Of a stretch of DNA of 30,506 bases, positions 5,901-12,851 are shown piece after piece. Where the stretch lies: positions 1-30,506 of the IMG/VR virus record IMGVR_UViG_3300007734_000558; one strand, given 5' to 3'. Position 1 is the stretch's first letter; the number at the start of each line of letters is the position of its first letter. Position numbers and translations under genes: made by a program. Under the pieces are notes generated by a model. That model was not told the origin of the DNA. It saw nothing but the letters and a program-made list of their open reading frames with translations, and made no database searches. Source of the DNA: a virus.

Positions 5901-6461
5901 TTAATTACTGACGACTGCATTTTTTAATTCGTAAACCCAACGGTTTTTGTCGGCTTTACTTTGCACCGCAGAATTACGTGCACGAGTTTCCGTGTTCCAC
6001 GGTCTGTACTTTGTAGTGCTTTCCAGCTTCCAATTGCCGGCAGCGTAGATTGTACCGGTATGCACCTCGGTATCTTGGTATGAAACTAGTTTTACGATGT
6101 CGGTTAAATTCTTGCGTATGTTTTTTATCATCTTTCCAAGCATCCAAGTCGCCGTATATTTTGGCGCATCCGGTGCAATGGCAAGGCGCCGAAGTTCAAG
6201 CATTTGAAACCCGTTGGTCATGCGATTTGCCACCACTGGCGTCGTCCACATAGCGACGGCGTATATATTTAACTCATACACAGCGGCATAAAATACCGAG
6301 TGCTTATTACGCAACAAGTTCCCCATGTTTGTTTTTGGCAGGCGTGAATGCCATAACTCGTTGTAATACATTGCTGTATTAACATTGCTTTCGAGACAAA
6401 TCATAATTCTACAAGACTTTGGTGGGGTTCGAATAAACATATAATCCATTGACTCGCTCAT
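5901..6461 (-). CDS. mom: Mom-like GNAT-fold DNA adenine modification protein
   Basis: A 186-aa protein resembling phage Mu Mom and related GNAT-fold proteins. Key segments are WHSRLPKTNMG (about 37-47), LELRRLAIAPDAP (88-100), a helix WMLGKMIKNIRKN, SYQD (127-130) and HTGTIYAAGNWK (134-145), which occur in this order in the family. Mu Mom adds a carbamoylmethyl group to adenines and shields DNA from many restriction enzymes. The start at 6461 has GAGGTGG upstream; a GTG at 6470 is less likely. It is AT-rich (one hand-counted line is 28% GC), unlike its neighbours. It lies between the start and the 3' fragment of a duplicated resident gene, behind a 9-codon leader. Family call from motifs; the exact chemistry is unproven. 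Confidence 0.75.
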   Translation of the reverse strand: MSESMDYMFIRTPPKSCRIMICLESNVNTAMYYNELWHSRLPKTNMGNLLRNKHSVFYAAVYELNIYAVAMWTTPVVANRMTNGFQMLELRRLAIAPDAPKYTATWMLGKMIKNIRKNLTDIVKLVSYQDTEVHTGTIYAAGNWKLESTTKYRPWNTETRARNSAVQSKADKNRWVYELKNAVVSN

Positions 6462-6490
6462 CAAACCCACCTCAAGTCAAAATCGGGCAT
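6461..6490 (-). promoter_or_regulatory. Nine-codon leader ORF coupled to the Mom-like gene
   Basis: ATG at 6488-6490 opens MPDFDLRWV and stops with a TGA that overlaps the Mom-like ATG (TGATG). Upstream is the same GAAAGCGAGACACACC leader that precedes the genes at 4157 and 6935. Ribosomes would finish the short peptide and restart at the Mom-like gene. Its Shine-Dalgarno sequence GAGGTGG lies inside the leader ORF. Confidence 0.55.
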
Positions 6491-6518
6491 GGTGTGTCTC
6501 GCTTTCGTGTATTGTCTC

Positions 6519-6539
6519 GGCGCCCCGATGTGAGGCGCC
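6519..6539. repeat. GGCGCC hairpin, copy 3 of 3
   Basis: Same element as at 3874 and 5737. It lies between the stop of the 125-aa gene and the leader of the Mom-like gene. Confidence 0.6.
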
Positions 6540-6557
6540 GTGGTGACCGTGGTGAGC

Positions 6558-6935
6558 TTAGCGATTGGCGAGTTCCTGTGCCGCTGCTTCGGTGATGCGT
6601 TGGTCGACCTTGGTGTTGCGGAGGCTGTGCGTGGTCACGATGTCGATCAGCTTGGCGTCGGTGTAGGTCATCATGATCCCGAAGACGTTTTCCTCGGTGA
6701 CCACTTCGGCGATGACGTCGGGAGCGACTTCGGTGACCATGAAGTGGTTGCGGTGAATGTGACCCTCCCAGCCTTTGCTGAATACCGGTGCGCCGTACTT
6801 GGCGGTGAGGCTGGCGCACTTGGCGATGGTTGCCATGTTGCCGCTGATTTTCTTCATTGCGGCGTATGCGCTTTTGGCTTCGACGATCCGTGGTGCTTCG
6901 TTCTGGTAGGTGAGTTTTTTGATTTGGAACTTCAT
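6558..6935 (-). CDS. Hypothetical early protein, 125 aa
   Basis: Not recognised. Begins MKFQIKKLTYQNEAPRIVEAKSAYAAMKKISGN and continues with a middle beta-rich part (GHIHRNHFMVTEVAPDV) and an acidic helical end. It is the first gene behind the second copy of the strong promoter, so it is likely expressed early and highly. The start at 6935 is chosen because the in-frame extension to 6992 begins upstream of the predicted transcription start. It has the repeated GAAAGCGAGAC leader in place of a good AGGAG site. Confidence 0.7.
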   Translation of the reverse strand: MKFQIKKLTYQNEAPRIVEAKSAYAAMKKISGNMATIAKCASLTAKYGAPVFSKGWEGHIHRNHFMVTEVAPDVIAEVVTEENVFGIMMTYTDAKLIDIVTTHSLRNTKVDQRITEAAAQELANR

Positions 6936-6975
6936 GGTGTGTCTCGCTTTCGTGTATTGCTTCCTAACTGACACC

Positions 6976-7004
6976 AGTATATACCTTGTCAATTACCTTG
7001 TCAA
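6976..7004 (-). promoter_or_regulatory. Near-consensus sigma-70-type promoter, copy B
   Basis: Minus strand: -35 TTGACA (6999-7004), 17-base spacer, -10 TATACT (6976-6981). It is almost identical to copy A at 4198-4226, including a second TTGACA in the spacer. It should drive the 125-aa gene, the Mom-like gene and the small genes below it. Confidence 0.85.
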
Positions 7005-7062
7005 GTAGTAATATACATGAGTTTCATTACAATTAGATGACAGGAATATGATACGCAAATCG

Positions 7063-7071
7063 TGGTATAAT
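7063..7071 (+). promoter_or_regulatory. Plus-strand extended -10 promoter P1
   Basis: TGGTATAAT on the plus strand, opposite to every gene in the genome. A transcript would start near 7078 and meet the 24-bp hairpin at 7130-7184 after about 50 bases. No convincing -35. No long plus-strand reading frame follows, so a short RNA is the likely product if the site is used. Confidence 0.45.
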
Positions 7072-7129
7072 GCAGTCAAGCCAACCGGTTTCACTGTTAT
7101 CGCTTTGCGGAGAAACTGGGGAATCGCTT

Positions 7130-7184
7130 ATAACTGCATCAATCCCCGCTACGACTTAAACGTAGCGGGGATTGATGCAGTTAT
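7130..7184. repeat. Perfect 24-bp inverted repeat (hairpin 1)
   Basis: Arms at 7130-7153 and 7161-7184 are perfectly complementary, with a 7-base loop (ACTTAAA). The inner stem CCCCGCTACG/CGTAGCGGGG is shared with the hairpin at 7260-7300. It lies in the roughly 280-bp gap between the tail operon and the early promoter. Possible late-operon terminator, end of a plus-strand RNA, or recognition structure. Confidence 0.85.
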
Positions 7185-7192
7185 GGTATAAT
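7184..7192 (+). promoter_or_regulatory. Plus-strand extended -10 promoter P2
   Basis: A second TGGTATAAT on the plus strand, whose first base is the last base of hairpin 1. The sequence after it (CAAGCCA) also follows P1 closely. The expected start point, near 7199, falls on the ATG of a 29-codon plus-strand ORF (7199-7288, MQQRGSSDFLGRDPWF...) that runs into hairpin 2. A short non-coding RNA or a leaderless peptide are both possible. Confidence 0.4.
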
Positions 7193-7259
7193 CAAGCCAT
7201 GCAACAACGGGGGTCTAGTGATTTTTTAGGTCGAGATCCTTGGTTTCAAGTAGTTGCCA

Positions 7260-7300
7260 CACCCAGCCCCGCTACGTTCAAGTCGTAGCGGGGCTGGGTG
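7260..7300. repeat. Perfect 17-bp inverted repeat (hairpin 2)
   Basis: Arms at 7260-7276 and 7284-7300 are perfectly complementary, with a 7-base loop (TTCAAGT). Its core stem is the same as in hairpin 1. It lies 23 bases beyond the stop of the last tail gene, so on the minus strand it is well placed to end the late transcript, although no T-run follows. Confidence 0.8.
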
Positions 7301-7322
7301 CGTCGTTGTATTGACTTCGGGA

Positions 7323-7646
7323 TTATGCGGGCGGGATTGGCCAATTGACCGCACCGAGCCAGCCCTGCGCTTGCACTGCTTCCGGCGTGTCACGTAGTGA
7401 CTGACGATATACCCGCCACCGTTGCACCGATGCCGGACTGAGTGGTACGTCGGGAAGTTGCGTCCAATCGCACGCAGTCAGGCGACGATCACGCTCATCT
7501 CGTAGCGCCGTCATGGCTTCGGGCTCGGTGTATGGTTTGTCTATAACCTCGTCGCCCTCCGGTGGCTGCGGATATTCCACGCCGTAGTCGTCATAGTACG
7601 CAATCCGGATTAACTCGGGGTTGTATATGCGGTTTATAGTGGTCAT
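7323..7646 (-). CDS. Phage tail assembly chaperone-like protein (Phage_tail_APC type)
   Basis: A 107-aa protein. Its C-terminal half, LRDERDRRLTACDWTQLPDVPLS...WRVYRQSLRDTP, carries the signature of the short phage tail-assembly-chaperone or fibre-end family: a helix ending in CDWTQ, then an RxYRQxLRD helix and an ending in NWP. In other phages this domain follows tail-fibre genes. Here it is likewise the last gene of the tail operon, overlapping the fibre gene by ATGA (7643-7646). Confidence 0.75.
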   Translation of the reverse strand: MTTINRIYNPELIRIAYYDDYGVEYPQPPEGDEVIDKPYTEPEAMTALRDERDRRLTACDWTQLPDVPLSPASVQRWRVYRQSLRDTPEAVQAQGWLGAVNWPIPPA

Positions 7647-8122
7647 GCGATTACTCCGGTCAATTGTACAATGTGAAATATTGGCGACTCGGAAGTAGCG
7701 TTTTCGGCATTGACGTTCATGGTGTGATTTGTCACCGTGTCGACGGTGATGGTCACAACGTCTGCCGTTGTGTAGTATCGTGTAAATGTCACCGCTTGGC
7801 GTGTTCGGTTGCCCGGCGCGGCCGGCATGTCCAACAAAAACACGCCGCCCACGTTGATACGAATGTATGTGACAACGCTTGCACTGGCGACGTAATTAAA
7901 CGCAATCAAGTAATAGCCCGTTGTTGGTATCGTGATATTAGTGCCTGACCACGTGAAACCGTTGTTGCGAATCTCAGTTTGCCACGTGATGAGCGTTGCC
8001 GCGGTCGTAATTGCCAGCGTTGCCGAGCGGGTCAACGTGAGCGCTGCGCCGGGTTGCTCTTGGCGGGCAAGGTCTTGAGTCACCGCCCGAAGGTCGGCAC
8101 TAGTTTGATATAAGTCCGACAT
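7643..8122 (-). CDS. Tail fibre/receptor-binding-type protein with C1q-like jelly roll
   Basis: A 159-aa protein. A short N-terminal helical part (SADLRAVTQDLARQ) precedes a beta-rich domain containing NITIPTTGYYLIAFNYV and later FTRYYTTADVVTITV. The GYYLI...Y pattern is typical of the trimeric C1q/TNF-like jelly roll at the tips of phage fibres. It probably contacts the host surface. The start at 8122 has GGAG upstream and overlaps the preceding gene by 23 bases. The longer frame to 8203 is rejected because it covers more of that gene. It shares the jelly-roll signature with the C-terminal domain of the 9192-10109 product. Confidence 0.65.
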   Translation of the reverse strand: MSDLYQTSADLRAVTQDLARQEQPGAALTLTRSATLAITTAATLITWQTEIRNNGFTWSGTNITIPTTGYYLIAFNYVASASVVTYIRINVGGVFLLDMPAAPGNRTRQAVTFTRYYTTADVVTITVDTVTNHTMNVNAENATSESPIFHIVQLTGVIA

Positions 8123-9188
8123 TGACGCTCTCCGCTCCTGCCGCGCTGATTGACAGCGCGACGCTTTGCACCTTCTGAGTAATATTGCCGGCGGCGTATG
8201 CATAGACCGTCACGAGGTCGCCAAGGAAGTACTCGCGCCCGTAGCGTAGCGCCGCATTTTGCAAAACTTCGGTCTGTAGCGTGACCTGACTGCGGGTGGC
8301 GTTGCGTAGTGCGATGTCGCCTAGTTGCGTATATTCCGCGGCGGTCTTTTGGTTGCGCGCATCCACCCACGTCTCACGCAGGTTGAGCCCGGTCGGTAGC
8401 GCTGCCGGTCGCGTCGTGATGACCCGAGCTGACCCTTCGCCCTGCCCAGCCACGACGGCGGCGGTTGTATCGGTGATCCGATTTGTCCGTATAGTCAGCT
8501 TCGCTAGCGTCCCCGTTTCGACGGATAATATAACGCTTGCACTGCGGTCGGTTCCCAGTTGCCCGGTGTACCATGTAAATGTCCACGTTGCCGGCACGGT
8601 GTAGACCAGTGCAAAGTCGCCGCCTCCGGTGAGTTGTACTTCCTGTAGTGCGCTGAGCAGGTTCTTGCCACTGCATGATATCGACGTTGCCGTGCCCAGT
8701 CCGCCCGACGTTGCCACCGCTGCGCCGGTCAATACACCGCTGAGCATACGACCGTTGGCGACCGTTGCCGATGCGCCGAGGTTGAAATTGTACAACGTTT
8801 TCATAATGGTCTCGGCGACGACTGCGCTGAACTGTGACCGATTGGCGACGCCCGATTTATACGCCACGATACGATCGGACAGGATGGCATTGGTGCCCAC
8901 CGCCTGCGCCGTGACGACCGTCGTCTGTCCGTATGTGGTCGATATCCCGCGTATAGTGCCGGCGAATTCCCGAGTGGAGGCGATGCTGGCTTCAATGTCT
9001 TGGCGATACACTTCGATGATTGCGCCATAGACGACGAACGGCGCAGTGGTTGACGTCGCATTGACGTCGAATTGTGCAACGTCAACCGAGTTGACCGTCT
9101 TATTGACGGCAACGCTCAGGAAGTCGGTACAGATTGCCGACAATACCCCGCCCGCGGTGTAGACAAATATTGAGTACTGTGGAGCCAT
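8100..9188 (-). CDS. Tail hub protein, Gp37-like (siphovirus ReqiPepy6 type)
   Basis: A 362-aa protein. The end, YGREYFLGDLVTVYAYAAG followed by VQSVALSISAAGAESVNVGLI, matches the conserved C-terminus of the siphovirus Gp37-like tail proteins, and RGISTTYGQTTVVTAQAV fits its early beta domain. These proteins sit below Dit at the tail tip and carry fibres. The position directly downstream of Dit and one fibre gene agrees. Initiation at ATG 9188 is supported by the 3-base gap to the upstream stop. Confidence 0.7.
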   Translation of the reverse strand: MAPQYSIFVYTAGGVLSAICTDFLSVAVNKTVNSVDVAQFDVNATSTTAPFVVYGAIIEVYRQDIEASIASTREFAGTIRGISTTYGQTTVVTAQAVGTNAILSDRIVAYKSGVANRSQFSAVVAETIMKTLYNFNLGASATVANGRMLSGVLTGAAVATSGGLGTATSISCSGKNLLSALQEVQLTGGGDFALVYTVPATWTFTWYTGQLGTDRSASVILSVETGTLAKLTIRTNRITDTTAAVVAGQGEGSARVITTRPAALPTGLNLRETWVDARNQKTAAEYTQLGDIALRNATRSQVTLQTEVLQNAALRYGREYFLGDLVTVYAYAAGNITQKVQSVALSISAAGAESVNVGLISN

Positions 9189-9191
9189 TGA

Positions 9192-10109
9192 CTACACTCG
9201 TTTCACACTGATTGTGCATGAGGTAACGCTTTGTCCGGTCACGGTTGACGCGGCGGTGATTGCGATTGGCGCGGTCAGTCCCGGGGTCACGGCGATATAC
9301 GCCGCGTGAGTCAGATACACCAGCGATGACGTGGCGAAGTTGGTCGGTGAGATTGCGTAGGAGTTGAGTAGATTGGTTATGGCCAATTTGCGCACTCCGG
9401 TCGTGCCGGCGTTGAACTGTACTTGCACCGATATCAAGTAGTAGCCACTGGTCAAAAACGTCACGGTTCCGGTGGTTGTGTCGAGGGCGATGGTGCCGTC
9501 TGCGTTTGCCGTGGATGAGGTGAAGGTACCGATTTGATAGTCGGTGTTTGCCACCAAGAGCGTCGCCACGCCGCCCGCCATGATTGCATAATTTGCCACG
9601 TTGAGTTGACGAGTGGTCGCATAGTTATAGTACGGTGTGATGGTTGAGATTGTCCCTGCCGACGTCGTGACGGTGCCGAGCGTGACAATGTTTGTTGCCG
9701 TGATTGACGTGGTGATTGTGGTCAGTTGCCCAGCGGTCACCAAGGCGATCCGAGTGGTGGCGGCGACTACGGTGCCGGTGGCTGCGCCGTTGGCGGTGAT
9801 GGTCTGCGCTCCGGCGGCGGTGTTGGCGATGAGTACGACGCTAAACGTTGCCGAGCCCAGTGTTGACGTCGATATCGTCACGCTGCCGTTCGACTCGTAG
9901 AAATAGCCGCCAACGATTGCGCTGCCGTCGGCGATGGTCAGCGTCGTGGTGGTTGCGCCCGTCATGGCGAGGTATGAGCCGGTGAGTAGTATGCCGGTGC
10001 CAAGCCCAGCCCGCTCGAATGCGCTCATTCTGTCCGATGCGTAGGTTGTTGCGCCGTCGGTCGCTGCGACGCCCGTCGCCCATCCAATAGACCGTTCTGT
10101 CGATGCCAT
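9192..10109 (-). CDS. Ala/Thr-rich tail structural protein with C1q-like C-terminus
   Basis: A 305-aa protein, very rich in Ala, Thr, Ile and Val. The first 100 or so residues (SAFERAGLGTGILLTGSYLAMT, ADGSAIVGGYFYESNGS) resemble N-terminal attachment parts of phage baseplate or fibre proteins. The C-terminal 110 residues include GTVTFLTSGYYLISVQVQFNA, a C1q-like jelly-roll signature similar to the 7643-8122 protein. Probably a minor tail or upper fibre protein. AAGGAG precedes the ATG at 10109. Confidence 0.6.
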   Translation of the reverse strand: MASTERSIGWATGVAATDGATTYASDRMSAFERAGLGTGILLTGSYLAMTGATTTTLTIADGSAIVGGYFYESNGSVTISTSTLGSATFSVVLIANTAAGAQTITANGAATGTVVAATTRIALVTAGQLTTITTSITATNIVTLGTVTTSAGTISTITPYYNYATTRQLNVANYAIMAGGVATLLVANTDYQIGTFTSSTANADGTIALDTTTGTVTFLTSGYYLISVQVQFNAGTTGVRKLAITNLLNSYAISPTNFATSSLVYLTHAAYIAVTPGLTAPIAITAASTVTGQSVTSCTISVKRV

Positions 10110-10118
10110 GGTGACTCC

Positions 10119-10997
10119 TTATATTCCGATATATCGGGTATAGTACGTGATTGCCACCGATGCCGGCGACGCGGACGCACTGGCGGCGATGCTTATAGAA
10201 TTAGTGCCGGTGACGATAGCCCATGTCGCCAGTGTTGACGACGCCGACACGGTGGCGATTTGGTTGTTGCCAAGGTCATCATAGACCGTCTTTTTTCCGT
10301 AGCGTAAATCATAGGTGTAAGTGCGCCCGGCGGCGATGACTCCGGTCGTTGTGATGATTTGCCCCGTCGTGTTGTTGGTGACGACTAAACCCGTAATTGG
10401 GCCCAGCGCCGTGATGACAGGGTATGATTGCCACGTTCCATTATATGCGAGCGTCGTGGTGGCGTTGATGTTTGCCGTGCCGTAGGTGCGCGGATAAATG
10501 ACAGGGTATGCCGTCGCCGTGCCTGCGATGCCGGCCGAGCCAAGCACGGTCAGCGGCGTCGCATCGTACCATGTTGGATCGTCGGCGCGTAGTTGGATGA
10601 CGGCGCGTAGTTCATAGCCAATCTTCGGGTCGTTGTCGAAGCTCATCCCACCCAACGTTTTGACGGCGATACTTCGCGTAAATGTATCGGTCGTCACGGT
10701 CAACACACCCGACACGTTGGACGGCGAGAATACGCTGAGAAGTCGACCGCGTGCGGTGTAGTAGTCCGTGATTGACGTGGTCGGCACAAAGACGGGTATT
10801 TGCATGATACGCGGATCGAGGCGGAAGTCGACATCGCTGTCGCCCTGTTGCATCGGCCCACGCTGAGTTATGCGGTGCATCGGTGCCATGCCGAAACCTT
10901 GGTCGCCCATGTAGCCGAAGGTGAAGCCCGTTGTCGCGTCGTAGCCGTTCAGGTTGAACGTGGTTGCGCCGATGGTGTAGGTGATTGCGTAGCTCAT
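10119..10997 (-). CDS. dit: Distal tail protein (Dit)
   Basis: A 292-aa protein located directly after the tape measure gene, where siphoviruses encode Dit. It begins MSYAITYTIGATTFNLNGYD, has a typical early segment with MAPMHRITQRGPMQQGD and FRLDPRIMQIPVFV, and contains YTARGRLLSVFSP, followed by a galectin-like beta-rich half with LRADDPTWYDATP. The DPTWYD motif is common in Dit/ORF46-type tail proteins. It would form the hexameric ring joining tube and tip. The ATG overlaps the tape measure stop (ATGA). Confidence 0.78.
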   Translation of the reverse strand: MSYAITYTIGATTFNLNGYDATTGFTFGYMGDQGFGMAPMHRITQRGPMQQGDSDVDFRLDPRIMQIPVFVPTTSITDYYTARGRLLSVFSPSNVSGVLTVTTDTFTRSIAVKTLGGMSFDNDPKIGYELRAVIQLRADDPTWYDATPLTVLGSAGIAGTATAYPVIYPRTYGTANINATTTLAYNGTWQSYPVITALGPITGLVVTNNTTGQIITTTGVIAAGRTYTYDLRYGKKTVYDDLGNNQIATVSASSTLATWAIVTGTNSISIAASASASPASVAITYYTRYIGI

Positions 10998-12850
10998 GCC
11001 ATGCCTCCGGCGAGTAATTGCATCGCCCGCAAGTCTTGACTGATTGACGACTCAGACTGTGCAGTTTGATACGATGCGCTGAGGTAGTAATTCTGCGTGG
11101 TTTGATTGACGGCGCCGACACCTGCGCCGCTGACCGCACCAATGGCACTGGTGACGTCGGGGATTCCTTTGACGATACCCGCTGCCATGCCTGCGCTCAT
11201 CTGGTAGCCAATTTGGTCGGCGAAGAGTGACGACGGCGACGCAATGCCCAATAGTTTTTTAGCGGCGGCGATGGCGTCGTTACAGGCTCCAGTAATCGCG
11301 TTGATGACTGATTGCTTCGCGTCGCTGATGCCCTTGGCGATGCCCTTGATTATATTCGTGCCGATCTCTTTTGCTTTGTCGTCAATGGCAATTAAGAGGG
11401 TGCCCAATTTGATGAGCATGTCGGTGATAAATGTTGCCGTTGCCGTGCCGACGTCGGTGAAGAATGTCATCACTGCGCTTTTAAGCGTGTTCCAAGCGCC
11501 CAAGAAATCACCCTTAAGCAATAAACTGATTGAGCTCAGCGCGCCGACCACGAGGTCGACCCATGGTTGTATGATGGTCATCATGCCATTAATAAATATT
11601 TGTATGTACGGCCAGACAATGAGTAGTAAATCATAAAACGCTTTGAACTGCGCGGTCATCCCACTGATCGCAAGAGCGACGACGCCCACGAAGATGTCGG
11701 CGAGTAATGTGAAGACCGTCGTTAGTGTACTAAGCGCGCCTTGTACTTCCGGCGATGCCACTCCGCTGATAATGTTGTCGTATAGCTCGGTCAGGATTGG
11801 CGCCGCGGTAGCGTATAGTCCACTGAGTGCGGTCGTGATTGGTTCTATGAAGCTCATAAATGTATCGAAGCCAGCGCCGATATTGTCGAGTCCGCCTTGC
11901 CAGTCAGTGCCGTATATGAAGTCATACAACGCGTCGGCGATGCCCCCTACGTAGTTAATTACGCCATCCCAGTCAACCCCGTCAATCCATGTAATAAACA
12001 CGTTGACCAAGTCTTGCACCGCGGGTACCAATGTTTCTTGCGCAAACGACCCGAAACGCATGAGTACTGGTAAGAGCGCATCGCCCAAACTTTGTTGTAC
12101 GTTTTTGAACTGCTCAGCAAGGACGATTTGTTGCCCGGCGAAGGTGTCGACAGCGGCAGCGGCTGAGCCACCGAACTCTTTGCCTAGTTCCGCGAGTATC
12201 ATTTGCTGAGCGCCGGCGACGTCGCCCGATTCTACCATGCTTTTTATCATGGCTTTTTGGTCTTCAGTAAACGACACGCCGACCCGGCTCAGTGCGGATA
12301 TGCCGGCGATGGGGTCGTTCAGTGCTTTGCCGACTTGCACCGCTGAGCTTTGCAGGTCGGTGCCCATGGCTTGGCTAATGTCGAGGATTGCTTGCGTTGC
12401 GCCGGTGAATGTTGTGCCTTTGATTTCGGTGAACGTGGCTAGCACGTTTTCACTGCCGAGAATCGCATCGTCCGAAAAAATGCTCATCCCCGAAGCGGCG
12501 CTCATATTCTGCGCCATGTCGCCGAGTTGCTTCGCACTGAACCCCGCTGCTTGCCCTGTTGACTTGACCACGGCGGCGGTCTGCGCAGTGAGTCGGTTCC
12601 AGTCTGATGATTCTTTGATTGACCCGGTGACGAAGTCGCCAATCTTACTCAGCGCGCCGCCTGCGAGGTTTATTGCCGCCTCGCCAATCCGCATCATGGC
12701 TCCGGTCGCGATGCTTTGCAGGGCATTGAATCCGCCACCACTGGTCGAGGCTTTTTGTCCAACGTTTGCGACAGCGTCGCCCGCGGCTTCGGCGACCTTG
12801 GTGACTTGGTCGTCGCCTATAAACTTAATAACGACGGTTTCTTCGGCCAT
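10994..12850 (-). CDS. Tail tape measure protein
   Basis: A 618-aa protein. Residues 1-250 contain the conserved phage tape-measure region (SSDWNRLTAQTAAVVKSTGQ, SVLATFTEIKG-like spacing and MAQAMGTDLQSSAVQVGKAL with FTEDQKAMIKSMVESG). Several long hydrophobic helices follow (IFVGVVALAISGM, YDLLLIVWPYIQIFING), then a C-terminal IIKGIAKGISDAKQSVINA segment and ASPSSLF. Tape measures set tail length at roughly 0.15 nm per residue, which would predict a tail near 90 nm. The ATG at 12850 (MAEETVVIKF) has AAGGAAG upstream. It follows the tail chaperone frameshift pair directly, the classic order. Confidence 0.9.
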   Translation of the reverse strand: MAEETVVIKFIGDDQVTKVAEAAGDAVANVGQKASTSGGGFNALQSIATGAMMRIGEAAINLAGGALSKIGDFVTGSIKESSDWNRLTAQTAAVVKSTGQAAGFSAKQLGDMAQNMSAASGMSIFSDDAILGSENVLATFTEIKGTTFTGATQAILDISQAMGTDLQSSAVQVGKALNDPIAGISALSRVGVSFTEDQKAMIKSMVESGDVAGAQQMILAELGKEFGGSAAAAVDTFAGQQIVLAEQFKNVQQSLGDALLPVLMRFGSFAQETLVPAVQDLVNVFITWIDGVDWDGVINYVGGIADALYDFIYGTDWQGGLDNIGAGFDTFMSFIEPITTALSGLYATAAPILTELYDNIISGVASPEVQGALSTLTTVFTLLADIFVGVVALAISGMTAQFKAFYDLLLIVWPYIQIFINGMMTIIQPWVDLVVGALSSISLLLKGDFLGAWNTLKSAVMTFFTDVGTATATFITDMLIKLGTLLIAIDDKAKEIGTNIIKGIAKGISDAKQSVINAITGACNDAIAAAKKLLGIASPSSLFADQIGYQMSAGMAAGIVKGIPDVTSAIGAVSGAGVGAVNQTTQNYYLSASYQTAQSESSISQDLRAMQLLAGGMA

Positions 12851-12851
12851 G

